From Oscillospiraceae bacterium (lineage in GTDB: Bacteria; Bacillota; Clostridia; Oscillospirales; Oscillospiraceae), in assembly GCA_022800755.1 (NCBI GenBank), contig JAAWQX010000001.1, positions 146,834 to 210,833 on the forward strand: 64,000 nt of DNA, read 5' to 3'. Below, in pieces: positions 17,303 through 26,700 of this stretch. The notes below the pieces were generated by a model. The model did no database searches. It was not told where the DNA came from and saw only the letters and a list, made by a program, of their open reading frames with translations. The translations under genes were made by a program, and so were the position numbers. Numbering within the stretch: the first letter of the stretch is position 1; each line of letters opens with the position of its first letter.

Positions 17303-17331
17303 TTCACAAATCTGAAAGATTGTGGTATAAT
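17303..17331 (+). promoter_or_regulatory. Promoter of the lipoprotein gene
   Basis: TTCACA, 17-base spacer, TATAAT, about 50 bases before the start codon. Confidence 0.75.
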
Positions 17332-17384
17332 GCTTTGAGACAGCAATGTCGCTGGATTAAATGAATATGTTAGGAGATGTCTCA

Positions 17385-18062
17385 ATGAACAAATCTACGA
17401 AACGCATCATTGCGCTTGTCTTGATGTTGGTGCTTGCGTTTTCCCTCACAGCCTGCGGTGGCGGCGTAACGGCGAATGACGCAAAAATGCTGGTGCAGGG
17501 CAACTTGGACGAACTGTATCTGGGCAAATTTGACGCGGATTACCTAAAGCTGGTCGACAGCACCGAGGAGGAATCCCAGCAGTCTTATCTTGACGGTCTG
17601 GAAGTTGAAGCGGAAGTGTTCGCCTACTACTTCGATATCGAGAACCTCACCGACGAGCTCAAGGCTGAGATCGTTGACCTGTACAAGGAAATTTACGCGC
17701 AGTCCAAGTACACCGTGGGCGATGCCAGCAAGTTGGATGAATCTACATATGCGGTCAAGGTCACCGTGTCTCCCCTGGACATTTTTGTGCTGGTGGATGA
17801 TGTGTTTGACGATGCCATGCAACCTTTCTACGACAAATACGCCGCGGTGGACACCAGCGCCATGAGCGACGCCGAGTACGATGCCTATGACAAAGAGTGG
17901 GCCGAAACCGTCATTGCCCTGTGTCAGTCAAAGCTGCCAGAAATGGGCTATCTGGAAGACCGCTCCCTGGTCATTCAGGTCACCTTGGACGAGGACGATT
18001 ACTGGACCATGTCCGGCGACGATTTCTACAATCTGGACGAGATCATCATCGAATATCCCTGA
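17385..18062 (+). CDS. Putative lipoprotein, unknown function
   Basis: 225 residues with a lipoprotein signal (MNKSTKRIIALVLMLVLAFS) and lipobox LTAC, giving a lipidated Cys at about residue 24 and export to the outer face of the membrane. The mature part is acidic and helical (for example DYLKLVDSTEEESQQSYLDG). It resembles small clostridial lipoproteins of unknown role. The start at 17385 is chosen by TAGGAGATGTCTCA; an upstream ATG at 17361 lacks a site. A good promoter at 17303 and a strong terminator at 18072 make it a single-gene unit beside the tRNA. Confidence 0.78.
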   Translation: MNKSTKRIIALVLMLVLAFSLTACGGGVTANDAKMLVQGNLDELYLGKFDADYLKLVDSTEEESQQSYLDGLEVEAEVFAYYFDIENLTDELKAEIVDLYKEIYAQSKYTVGDASKLDESTYAVKVTVSPLDIFVLVDDVFDDAMQPFYDKYAAVDTSAMSDAEYDAYDKEWAETVIALCQSKLPEMGYLEDRSLVIQVTLDEDDYWTMSGDDFYNLDEIIIEYP

Positions 18063-18071
18063 ACATAAAAC

Positions 18072-18105
18072 CAGCAGCCCCAACAAACGGGGCTGCTGAT
18101 TTTTT
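18072..18105 (+). terminator. Terminator of the lipoprotein gene
   Basis: CAGCAGCCCC / GGGGCTGCTG stem, AACAAAC loop, then ATTTTTT. Confidence 0.9.
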
Positions 18106-18122
18106 GCCTATATATTCTGTCG

Positions 18123-18491
18123 TTACTTCCGCGCAAGTTCCGCCCGTTCTTTTTGCAGTTCTTCATACAGTTCCGATCCTGTCCACCGGGCATTGGTGTC
18201 GGTAAAGACGGCTTTCAACGCGTCCTGTCCTACTCGGGCCGTGCGCAGGGACGACAGCAGCACCTCCAACTGACACTCGCTCACATCACACAATACCAAC
18301 ATTTCCCCCACTTCCGCCGGCGCCGTCTCCCCGTCCCCCGGCCGACCGCGGCCGACAAAGCTGCCTACGGAACGGCCCGCCTCTTCCGGCAGTACCCGCC
18401 GCAGCCGAAGCCCCAGCTTATCACACACGCCCCGCAATTTTTTTACCGATGGCCCGGCAAAGCCGTAGGCCAATACCGTAGGAGTTCCCAT
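18123..18491 (-). CDS. DUF3783-family protein
   Basis: 122 residues. The C-terminal half (ALKAVFTDTNARWTGSELYEELQKERAE) is the DUF3783 signature, found in small cytosolic proteins of Clostridia with no assigned function. The N-terminal half contains VLAYGFAGPSVKKL, an alpha/beta pattern. The start at 18491 has TGGAGGGCAGATT. Convergent with the lipoprotein gene and divergent from rex. Confidence 0.75.
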   Translation of the reverse strand: MGTPTVLAYGFAGPSVKKLRGVCDKLGLRLRRVLPEEAGRSVGSFVGRGRPGDGETAPAEVGEMLVLCDVSECQLEVLLSSLRTARVGQDALKAVFTDTNARWTGSELYEELQKERAELARK

Positions 18492-18549
18492 AATCTGCCC
18501 TCCAAGTGTTTTTTTGCATCATAGCACACATTTTTGCACCATTCAATGG

Positions 18550-18578
18550 TTGAAATCCCTCGGAAAAAATGATATGAT
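18550..18578 (+). promoter_or_regulatory. Promoter of rex
   Basis: TTGAAA, 17-base spacer, TATGAT. No obvious Rex operator (TTGTGAA-n-TTCACAA) overlaps it. Confidence 0.7.
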
Positions 18579-18614
18579 AGAAAAAATATTGATTCCAATG
18601 AGGAAGTGCAGTCC

Positions 18615-19292
18615 ATGAAGAACGTCAAAATTTCAAATAACGTCATCCGCCGGATGCCCCGGTATCTCAGGAAGCTGGACGAGTTGAGCGCGCAAGGCGT
18701 GGAACGCATCTCCTCCAATGAACTGGGCCGTCAATTGGGGCTGACGCCTTCTCAGATCCGGCAGGATTTCAGTTGCTTCGGTGAATTTGGCCAACAGGGC
18801 TACGGGTATAATCTGTCCAGCCTAAGGGATGAGATCGCCGCCATTTTAGGCATGGACCGGGGATATCAAGTCGTCGTCATCGGCGTAGGCAACATCGGTC
18901 ACGCACTGCTGGACCATTTCAATTTTGAAAGCTGTGGGTTCCATTTGCTGGCTGCGTTCGATGTGGATACCGATTTGATCGGCACTACGACGAAAAGCGG
19001 CGTACCGATTTATGACGCAAATACCATGGGTGTTTTTTGTCAAAAAAACCGGGTGGACGTGGCCGTGCTGTGCGTACCGCCGGAGCGCGCGAAAGCCGCC
19101 GCCCAGGGCGCGATCCGCAGCGGCGTGAAAGCAATCTGGAACTTCACCAATGTGGTCACCGGTCTGCCGGAAGATGACAACGTGGTCCGGGAAGACATCT
19201 TCTTTTCCGACAGTCTTCTGGCCTTGGAATACTATATGGCCGACAACATCGATCAAGAAGCCCGCCGGGTTGCCCGGCAGCGGCAGGTCTGA
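18615..19292 (+). CDS. rex: Redox-sensing transcriptional repressor Rex
   Basis: 225 residues, the normal family length. Winged-helix DNA-binding domain at 1-78 (SSNELGRQLGLTPSQIRQDF, then FGEFGQQGYGYN). Rossmann NADH-binding domain from about 85 with GVGNIGHALL at 90-99, and a C-terminal swapped helix (SDSLLALEYYMAD). Rex represses fermentation and NADH-reoxidation genes until NADH rises. The ATG at 18615 is preferred over the GTG at 18606 because the AGGAAG site is then 8 bases away. Monocistronic between its own promoter and a bidirectional terminator. Confidence 0.96.
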   Translation: MKNVKISNNVIRRMPRYLRKLDELSAQGVERISSNELGRQLGLTPSQIRQDFSCFGEFGQQGYGYNLSSLRDEIAAILGMDRGYQVVVIGVGNIGHALLDHFNFESCGFHLLAAFDVDTDLIGTTTKSGVPIYDANTMGVFCQKNRVDVAVLCVPPERAKAAAQGAIRSGVKAIWNFTNVVTGLPEDDNVVREDIFFSDSLLALEYYMADNIDQEARRVARQRQV

Positions 19293-19295
19293 TAC

Positions 19296-19332
19296 AAAAA
19301 ACCTCCCACGGCATTACCGTGGGAGGTTTTTT
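19296..19332. terminator. Bidirectional terminator between rex and purM
   Basis: AAAAAACCTCCCACGG / CCGTGGGAGGTTTTTT with a CATTA loop; serves both convergent genes. Confidence 0.92.
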
Positions 19333-19336
19333 ATTC

Positions 19337-20410
19337 TTACCGCTCCAACTGACCGATAAACCGGATATTTTTCGCCGTCTGGCTGGGCTTGATGCCCGGC
19401 ACGTCGCTGACCACGATCTCGCCGATCTCGTAGCAGTCGTACCATTGGCCCACATGGTCCATCACCGCCTGCTTCTGGGCCTGCGGCACCACGATGTTCA
19501 GGCCCACGCCGCAGTTGAAGGTCTTCATCATTTCCCCGTCGGCCACGTTGCCCTTTTCCCGAATGAACTTGAACAGCGGGAGCATCCGGATCTTGCTCAG
19601 ATCGATCTCCGCCTTCATGCCCTCGGGGATGATGCGGCACAAATTGCCCTCGATGCCGCCGCCGGTGATATGGGCCATGCCGTGAATGGCATCCGTCCCA
19701 AGCAGGGCTTTCACCGCCTTATAGTACGGCGTATGGGGCCGCATGATCTGCTGCAAAAAGGTCTCGCCGTCTGACACGATGGTATCCTTGATTTCAGGAT
19801 AGGTGTCCATGAGCATCCGCACCAGGGTATAGCCGTTGGTGTGCAGGCCGTTGGAGGCCACCGCCAGCACTGCGTCACCCACCTGGATCTTAGACCCGTC
19901 GATGATGCGGCTTTTCTCCACGATGCCCGCCATGGAGGACGTGAGTACATACGTGTTTGCATCCAGCACCTGGGGCTGGATCGAGGTCTCGCCGCCTACC
20001 AGGGCACACTCATTTTCCTTGCACGCGTCAGTCATGCCTTTGACCAACAGCTTCAAGGTTTCGCCGTCCACGCTGCCGGTGACGATCACGTCCAGCACCG
20101 CCAACGGCGTGGCGCCCATGACGATGGTGTCGTTCACCAGATGGTTAATCATATCGTGGCACACGGATTCCGTATAGCCGTATTCCGCGGCCAGCTTCTG
20201 CTTGGACCCGGGTTCCTCGGCTTTCAGCACCAAAACAGGCTCTTTGATTTCCGGGAAGCTGATGTCATACAAAGACGCGAAAGGTCCCAGACCGTTAAGT
20301 ACGCGGGAATCATCAGTCTTGATCAATTCCCCCATGCTTTCTTTGATGGCGTCGGTATCGTTGATATTGATCCCGGCGTTTTTGTAAGTAAATTCTTTCT
20401 CCTGGCTCAT
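19337..20410 (-). CDS. purM: Phosphoribosylformylglycinamidine cyclo-ligase
   Basis: 357 residues. PurM (AIR synthase) closes the imidazole ring of aminoimidazole ribonucleotide from FGAM with ATP in purine synthesis. Family marks are YKNAGININ at the N-terminus, GPFASLYDI, CALVGGETS, LASNGLHTNGYTLVR-like ASNGLHTNGYTL, and HITGGGIEGNLCRI. Length is normal. The start has a strong AGGAGG. It stands apart from any other pur gene in this window, with its own promoter (20449-20477), so it may be regulated separately from the pathway. Confidence 0.95.
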   Translation of the reverse strand: MSQEKEFTYKNAGININDTDAIKESMGELIKTDDSRVLNGLGPFASLYDISFPEIKEPVLVLKAEEPGSKQKLAAEYGYTESVCHDMINHLVNDTIVMGATPLAVLDVIVTGSVDGETLKLLVKGMTDACKENECALVGGETSIQPQVLDANTYVLTSSMAGIVEKSRIIDGSKIQVGDAVLAVASNGLHTNGYTLVRMLMDTYPEIKDTIVSDGETFLQQIMRPHTPYYKAVKALLGTDAIHGMAHITGGGIEGNLCRIIPEGMKAEIDLSKIRMLPLFKFIREKGNVADGEMMKTFNCGVGLNIVVPQAQKQAVMDHVGQWYDCYEIGEIVVSDVPGIKPSQTAKNIRFIGQLER

Positions 20411-20448
20411 GGCGGCGCCTCCTAAATTTTCGGTCGAATGATGGTTTG

Positions 20449-20477
20449 ATTATACGGGAATTTGGACGGCCCGTCAA
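20449..20477 (-). promoter_or_regulatory. Promoter of purM
   Basis: On the minus strand TTGACG, 17-base spacer, TATAAT, about 40 bases before the start codon. Confidence 0.78.
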
Positions 20478-20516
20478 GGGAAATCGACGTACCAGATACA
20501 ACGCGAACAAAAAAGA

Positions 20517-20544
20517 AAGTCCCCCGGCTAAACCGGGGGACTTT
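20517..20544 (-). terminator. Terminator of the 20554 gene
   Basis: AAAGTCCCCCGG / CCGGGGGACTTT with a TTAG loop followed on minus by a T-rich run. Confidence 0.85.
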
Positions 20545-20553
20545 GGTTCATGC

Positions 20554-20913
20554 TTACTTCGTCTCTTTGCCCAGAACGCCTCTTTCAAAGCGGCTGTTGG
20601 TACGCCGTTTCAGCGCCTCCAGGGCAGCTTCCAGATGCTTGATGACCTCGTCATTCTCCTCGCAGGGGAACGGACCAGCCTGGAAGCCCTTCATACGGTC
20701 ACGGACGATCTCCAGCAGATCATCGTCACGCAGGCCGTTGGGCAGGTCCACGCCGCCGCGGGCGCCCTGCTGGAAACGGATGTAGCCCATGATAACTTTG
20801 TCTTTGGAATCCATGACAGTATAGAAGTGGTTCGCGCCGCTCTTATCGGGATTGTCAGTTGCAAAAGCATGGTTCAGCAGATGTTCTTTCTGAATGGTAT
20901 CGAGTTTACGCAT
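20554..20913 (-). CDS. Small protein with Tad1/Acb2-like C-terminal pattern (putative)
   Basis: 119 residues, cytosolic. The N-terminal half looks beta-rich (NHFYTVMDSKDKVIMGYIRFQQGAR). The second half reads NGLRDDDLLEIVRDRMKGFQ, then AGPFPCEENDEVIKHLEAAL and RRTNSRFERGVLGKE. This series (NGL..LL.IV.DR..GFQ.GPF.C.EN, then a helix, then RT..R..RGV.G) matches from memory a phage family I associate with Tad1/Acb2 proteins, which sequester cyclic nucleotide immune signals. Chromosomal copies have been labelled ABC transporter ATPase, but no Walker motif is present. The gene has its own strong promoter and a roughly 100-base GC-rich leader. Start 20913 with GAAGGGAG. Function not established. Confidence 0.5.
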   Translation of the reverse strand: MRKLDTIQKEHLLNHAFATDNPDKSGANHFYTVMDSKDKVIMGYIRFQQGARGGVDLPNGLRDDDLLEIVRDRMKGFQAGPFPCEENDEVIKHLEAALEALKRRTNSRFERGVLGKETK

Positions 20914-21013
20914 AATAATAATCTCCCTTCAAATGTTCAGCCCCCGCAGGGACAGTCGTTGTTGAAACGGTCGCCGCTCTGCCTGACGTCACGGCAGGGC
21001 CAACGGCTATCTT
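20914..21013 (-). promoter_or_regulatory. Structured leader of the 20554 gene
   Basis: About 100 transcribed but untranslated bases, GC-rich inside AT-rich flanks. Can fold (minus strand) CTGCC..GGCAG and CAGCCCC/GGGGCTG-type stems. No known riboswitch consensus recognised. It may regulate translation of the small protein. Confidence 0.35.
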
Positions 21014-21020
21014 TGTTAAA

Positions 21021-21049
21021 ATAATATCACTTCGTTTTATATTTGTCAA
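21021..21049 (-). promoter_or_regulatory. Strong promoter of the 20554 gene
   Basis: Minus strand TTGACA, 17-base spacer, TATTAT. Confidence 0.85.
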
Positions 21050-21081
21050 TAGGTTTTTGTCAAAAAATTGACGTATTTTCT

Positions 21082-21115
21082 AAAAAAAGAATGCCGCTGC
21101 ATAAAATAGCGGCAC
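21082..21115 (-). terminator. Terminator of the CNNM gene pair
   Basis: GGTGCCGCTA / TGCAGCGGCA-type stem followed on minus by TTCTTTTTTT. Confidence 0.85.
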
Positions 21116-21120
21116 CCTAA

Positions 21121-22380
21121 TTATTCACTCTTATTAATTTGCACCATAACGCGGCTCACCCGCAGGCCGTCCATTTCCAAAACCTTTAAGGTCGCGCCTT
21201 GGAATTCAAAGCCATCGCCTTCTTTCGGGAACGCGCCGTACATTTCCGTTGTCCAGCCGCCGACGGTGGCACTCTCCGCTTCCAAATCATCTTCATGCCA
21301 GCCCATAAGTTCAATGAAATCGGACATCTGCATATCGCCGTCCAGTTCATAGACGCCGGCAGCGCGCTCTACGACCTCATCCGCCTCCACGATATCAGTC
21401 TCATCCCAAATTTCGCCCACTAACTGCTCCATGATGTCTTCAATGGTCACAACGCCCAAGGTGCCGCCGTATTCGTCGGTCACAATGGCCAAATGCTGCT
21501 TGGCGGTGCGAAGCTGGTTTAACGCGTCGGGCAGTTTGGTGGTTTTATACAAATAGACAGGCGCACTGAGCATAGAACGAATATCCAGACGTTCTTCATC
21601 CACCAGTTTCCGGTAAAACTTGTTCAGATACAGCACACCAATTACAGTATCGATGCTGTCCTCATACACCGGCAGCCGGGAATACGGCACATTCTCAATC
21701 AACTCCAGCGTCTCTTCCCAGTCATCGTCGATGTCGATGGCTTCAATATCCACCCGGGCGGTCATGATCTCGCTGACCTTAATATCAGAGAACTCCAGCG
21801 CCGCCTGGACCAGTTCTGACTGGTCCTCATCCAGCACCTTTTCATCCTCTGCCATTTCAATGATGGATTGAAGCTCTTGATGGGCTTCCTCCTCGTCCAT
21901 AGCGACCGGTTCTTTGGGAAACAGCTTCATAATGAGGTTGATAAGGCCCACCACGATCCAGATGACCGGCTTCAAAATCACCATCAACGCACGAATCGGA
22001 GCGCAGAAGATCAATACTAGGCGGCTGGCGTTCTTTTTCGCCACGATCTTCGGCATCGTCTCGCCGAAAATGATGACCAGCACCGTTGTGATGGCCGTAG
22101 CCAACCAGGTCCATTCCTCGCCGGCAATGAGCAGGGCCATGACCGTGCTCAAAGAAGACATGGCGATATTCACCAGATTGTTGCCGATCAGGATGGCGGA
22201 CAAAGCATCGTCGAATTTATCCACGATATAAAGCGCGGTTTTGGCGCCCTTTACGCCGTCTTCCGTCATGTTTTCCAAACGCAGGCGGTTCGCCGACGAG
22301 AACGACATTTCCGACGCGGAGAAAAATGCGGACAGTGCCACCAGCACCACAATCGCCACATAATACGCAGGAGAGATCAT
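21121..22380 (-). CDS. CNNM/CBS-domain membrane protein (HlyC/CorC family)
   Basis: 419 residues. An N-terminal CNNM transmembrane domain (about 1-190, FFSASEMSFSSANRLRLENM) is followed by two CBS repeats (about 200-330; IMTARVDIEAIDID and AIVTDEYGGTLGVVTIEDI) and a CorC_HlyC C-terminal domain (about 345-419). Homologues are implicated in magnesium or cobalt efflux; hemolysin is a historical name. Its first four bases overlap the end of the paralogue at 22377, so the two are translationally coupled. It is the second and last gene of that operon. Confidence 0.9.
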   Translation of the reverse strand: MISPAYYVAIVVLVALSAFFSASEMSFSSANRLRLENMTEDGVKGAKTALYIVDKFDDALSAILIGNNLVNIAMSSLSTVMALLIAGEEWTWLATAITTVLVIIFGETMPKIVAKKNASRLVLIFCAPIRALMVILKPVIWIVVGLINLIMKLFPKEPVAMDEEEAHQELQSIIEMAEDEKVLDEDQSELVQAALEFSDIKVSEIMTARVDIEAIDIDDDWEETLELIENVPYSRLPVYEDSIDTVIGVLYLNKFYRKLVDEERLDIRSMLSAPVYLYKTTKLPDALNQLRTAKQHLAIVTDEYGGTLGVVTIEDIMEQLVGEIWDETDIVEADEVVERAAGVYELDGDMQMSDFIELMGWHEDDLEAESATVGGWTTEMYGAFPKEGDGFEFQGATLKVLEMDGLRVSRVMVQINKSE

Positions 22381-23645
22381 ACGTCCGCACCCCCTTTCGG
22401 GTCCATCACAGATAGCTGCACGATGCGGTTTTGCCGCATCCGCGTCACCCGGATCGTGAGCGTTTCGTATGTAAATGTCTCACCCACGCTGGGCACATGC
22501 CGGAAATGCTCAAACGCCCATTCGCTGGCGCGCTTGTAGGACAGTTCTTCGTCTTCAGTTTCCGGCTCGTAGTCCATGCGCTCAAAAATCTCGCCCACGG
22601 TCATGTCTCCGCTGGCCAGATAGGTGCCGTGGCCCCGGTCGATGAATTCCTCGATGACAATGTCTTCCTCGTCCCAAATCTCGCCTACCAGTTCCTCCAG
22701 AACATCTTCCACCGTGACGATGCCCCGGGTCCCGCCGAAATCGTCCAGCACGATGGCCATGGATAGTTTCTTGGCGCTGATATCCTCCACCAGCCCCGCC
22801 ACACTCATGCTGTAATGGATGAAAAACGGCTCATCCAGCAGCGCGCGCAGGTTGGGATTTTTGTTTTTGCGGTAGGCTTTCAGATATTTGCGCAGCTGCA
22901 AAGTCCCAATAATATGGTCCGTCGTGCCCTCATACACCGGGTACCGGCTGTGGCGGTGGTCCTTCAGGTATTGCACGATTTCCTCCGGCGCGGCTTTCAC
23001 GTCGATAGCCTCCATATCCACCCGGGCGGTGAGGATGGAATCCACCGTGATGTCGCCGAATTCCAGCGCAGAACTAATGAGCTCGCCCTGGGCCTCGTTC
23101 AGCGCACCGCCGTCGGTCATGTCCTCAATGATATCGTACAGTTCCTCCTCCGTGACGGAGACTTCCCCCTCCGAGCCGGACAGGGACGCGACACCCTGGC
23201 CGATCTTGGTCAAAATAAACGAGATCGGGGAGAAAACGCGCATAAAAAAGCACAGCGATCCGGCGGTGACCAAAGCCAACCGCTCGCTGTACCGTTTCGC
23301 GATGCTCTTGGGGAGCATTTCTCCCAGGAAAAACACTGCGATGGTGGTAACCAAGGTGCCCGCCGTGACCGCGGCGATACCCCATTTGCGCTGGACTAGC
23401 ACCGTCACCATAGACGCAATGACCAGATGCACGATATTCGTACCGATCAAAACCGTGGTCACCGCGCGGTCGAAATCCTCCAAAACCCCCAGGGCTTTGA
23501 CGGCCCGTTTATCTCCGCGTTCCACGCCTGCTTTGATCTTCGCTTTACTCACGGACGCAAAGGCCGTTTCCGCCACCGCGAAGTACGCGGCAAACAGGAA
23601 CAGCACAAAAATAACGATCCATGATAATCGACTGCCATCCTCCAT
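22377..23645 (-). CDS. CNNM/CBS-domain membrane protein, paralogue
   Basis: 422 residues with the same order of domains: CNNM membrane part (AAYFAVAETAFASVSKAKIK), CBS pair (ILTARVDMEAIDVK; AIVLDDFGGTRGIVTVEDVLEELVGEIWDE) and CorC_HlyC domain. It is the first gene of the pair. The stable coupling by a four-base overlap suggests a heterodimer, which is inference from CNNM proteins being dimers. The start at 23645 is far (14 bases) from the GGAG site, so the start is not certain. Promoter at 23697-23725. Confidence 0.9.
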   Translation of the reverse strand: MEDGSRLSWIVIFVLFLFAAYFAVAETAFASVSKAKIKAGVERGDKRAVKALGVLEDFDRAVTTVLIGTNIVHLVIASMVTVLVQRKWGIAAVTAGTLVTTIAVFFLGEMLPKSIAKRYSERLALVTAGSLCFFMRVFSPISFILTKIGQGVASLSGSEGEVSVTEEELYDIIEDMTDGGALNEAQGELISSALEFGDITVDSILTARVDMEAIDVKAAPEEIVQYLKDHRHSRYPVYEGTTDHIIGTLQLRKYLKAYRKNKNPNLRALLDEPFFIHYSMSVAGLVEDISAKKLSMAIVLDDFGGTRGIVTVEDVLEELVGEIWDEEDIVIEEFIDRGHGTYLASGDMTVGEIFERMDYEPETEDEELSYKRASEWAFEHFRHVPSVGETFTYETLTIRVTRMRQNRIVQLSVMDPKGGADV

Positions 23646-23696
23646 GAGGAAATAACACGCTCCTTTTTCACTGGAAAATTTTTAAAGTTGTCAGAT

Positions 23697-23725
23697 AGTA
23701 TAGCACGCTGCCCGGAGAATGTCAA
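23697..23725 (-). promoter_or_regulatory. Promoter of the CNNM pair
   Basis: Minus strand TTGACA, 17-base spacer, TATACT. Confidence 0.85.
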
Positions 23726-23771
23726 ATAGGCAGGCCACCGCTGAGCAACGCCCCGTGAAATCCTTCGGTAC

Positions 23772-26700
23772 TCAGCGCACCGCCACGTTTTGCTCACCCA
23801 TCAGCTCTTGCAATTCCTCCACCAGGGCCGGATGCACCACACACTGGGCGGCTAACCGTTTGCCGGTATCGGAAAAGCACAATATCAGCTGCTCCTGGCC
23901 CGGGAACATGCTCACCAGCAGCTCTAGCCGCCGGCGCAGCGGCTGGTCCGTGCTCTCCAGCTTCACATACAGCTTTTGCCGCTTCTGCTCATTTCTGGGC
24001 TGTTCCAGCGGCGCCGTATCACTGATGGGGCGGATCTCGTCCACCATGATCTGCGGCTCTTTTTCGTCCCGCGCGGAAATTTTCCCCCGAATGATGAGCG
24101 GCGCATTGTCCTTTACATACCCGCCCCCGGTATCCAGCGCCCGCTGGAACGCCAGCAGTTCGATCGACCCGGTGTCGTCTTCTAAATTGATGTAGGACAT
24201 GAGGGTATTTTTCTTCGTCGTCCGGGTCCGGCTGGACGCCACGACGCCCGCGATGATGACTTGCTGTCCGTCCGCGTACCGCTGGGGGCCTTCTTCGTTT
24301 TGAAAATCGCTGACGATGCCGCCGATGGCAACCGCCCCCGCTTTACGCACCTGCTCCCGGTACTCGTCCATGGGATGCCCAGACAGGTACAAACCCGTGG
24401 TCTCCCGCTCCATGGCCATCAGTTCTTGCCGTGAGAATTCCTCCACATCCGGCAGCGGGTACTTTTCCATCACCGGCTGCTGGACCGTCTCCCCGCCAAA
24501 GCCCCCAAACAGGTCCATCTGTCCGTCGATATTGCTGCGGCTGGCCGACTGGGCGTCATCCACCACTTTTCCACATACTTCCAATAACTGCTTGCGCTTA
24601 TAGCCCAGGGAATCAAAGCACCCCGCCCGAATGAGGTTTTCCACTGCCCGCTTGTTCAAATCCTTACCGGTCATGCGGGAACAGAATTCCTCAAAGCTGC
24701 GGAATGGTCCGCTTTTTTCCCGTTCCGCCATGAGCTGTTCGATCAGCCCCCAGCCGATGCCCTTGATGGCGACCAGCCCGAACCGAATGTCCTTGCCGTC
24801 CACAGTAAAATCTGCGTTGGACGCGTTCACGTCCGGCGGCAGCAGCCGGATATTCATTTCCCGGCAGTCCGCGATGTACTCCGCCACTTTCGTGGCGCTG
24901 TCCAGCACCGAAGTTAAGAGCGCTGCCATGTACTGGCTGGGATAGTGGCATTTCATATACGCCGTGCGGTAGGCCACGATGGCGTAAGACACCGAATGGG
25001 CCTTGTTGAACGCGTAGCTGGCAAAGTCCAAAATCTGGTCATAAATGGCGTTGGCGGTCTGTTCCGGCACGCCGTTCGCCACGCATCCCGCAATATTCCG
25101 TTCCGGGTCGCCGTGAAGAAAGGCTTCCCGCTCTTTTTTGATCTCTTTTTCCTTTTTCTTGGACATGGCCCGGCGGATCAAATCCGCCTGTCCCAAGGAA
25201 AAGCCCGCCAACTGCTGGAAAATCTGAATGACCTGCTCCTGATATACAATGCACCCGTAAGTGACCTCCAAAATGGGCTTCAGATTGGGGTGGAGATACG
25301 CGACCTTTTCCGGGTGGGCGCTGCACTGCAAAAACCGGGGGATGGAATCCATCGGTCCGGGGCGGTACAACGCGATGATGGCGCAGATATCCTCAATGCT
25401 TTTGGGCTGCAAGCCCACGCACACGCCGGTCATGCCCGCGGATTCCAACTGGAACACCCCGGAGGTCTTCCCGGCGGAGAGCATTTCATATACAGCCTTG
25501 TCATCCTCAGGCACAGTCTCGATGCGGAAATCCGGGTCGTCCCTTTGCACCAGCTTCACCGCGTCGTCCAGAATGGTGAGGTTGCGCAGCCCCAGGATGT
25601 CCATTTTCAGCAGCCCCAGTTCCTCCAGCGTGGTCATGGGATACTGGCAGACCGTAATATCGTCATTTTTCGCCAGCGGCACGTACTCATACACCGGCTT
25701 GCCCGTGATGACCACCCCCGCGGCGTGGGTCGACGCATGCCGTGGCATCCCCTCCAGCTTCCGGGCAGTATCGATGAGGTTTTTCAGCTTCTCGTCGGAC
25801 TCATACATTTCCCGAAGCTGCTTGGATACCTGCATAGCCTCATCAATGGTGATATTCAATGCAAACGGGATGGATTTGGACACCGCGTCCGTCTCCGCGT
25901 AGCTCACATTCAGCGCCCGCCCGGTATCCTTGATGGCAGCCTTGGCCGCCATGGTCCCAAAGGTCACGATCTGGGCCACATGGTCGTCGCCGTACTTCCG
26001 GCGGATGTAGTCCATGACCTCGCCCCGGCGGTTGACGCAAAAATCTATGTCGATATCCGGCATGGACACACGCTCCGGGTTCAAAAACCGCTCGAAATAC
26101 AAGCTGTACTGGATGGGGTCCACATCCGTGATGCCCAGGCAGTAGGACACCACGCTTCCCGCCGCGCTGCCGCGCCCGGGTCCCACGGGGATGCCCACGC
26201 TTTTGGCGTAATTCACATAGTCCTGAACGATGAGGAAGTAATCCACAAAGCCCATTTTCGTGATCACACCCAACTCATAAGCAAGCTGCTCCCGGGCCGC
26301 TTCATTCTCCCCATAGCGCCGGGCAAAGCCCGCCTCGCAGAGCTTGGTCAAATATTCCAGCGCGTCCGTCTCCCCGTCAGGCAAGGGGAACTCCGGCAAA
26401 TGATAGTGTCCGAACTCGAATTCAAAATTGCAAAGTTCGGCAATCTTCTGCGTATTTTCTATGGCCTCCGGCCAGTCCGGGAACAGCGCCGCCATTTCCG
26501 CTTCGGATTTCAAATACAACTCCTGGGTCCCCATACGCATCCGGTCCGCGTCATTCACGGTCTTGCCGGTCTGGATGCACAGCAGTACGTCCTGATAATA
26601 CCAGTCCGCCTTTTCCACATAATGCGCGTCGTTGGTGACCACGATGGGAATGCCCGTTTCCTGATGGATGCGCAGCAGTCCCTGAGCCGCGGTCTGTTCC

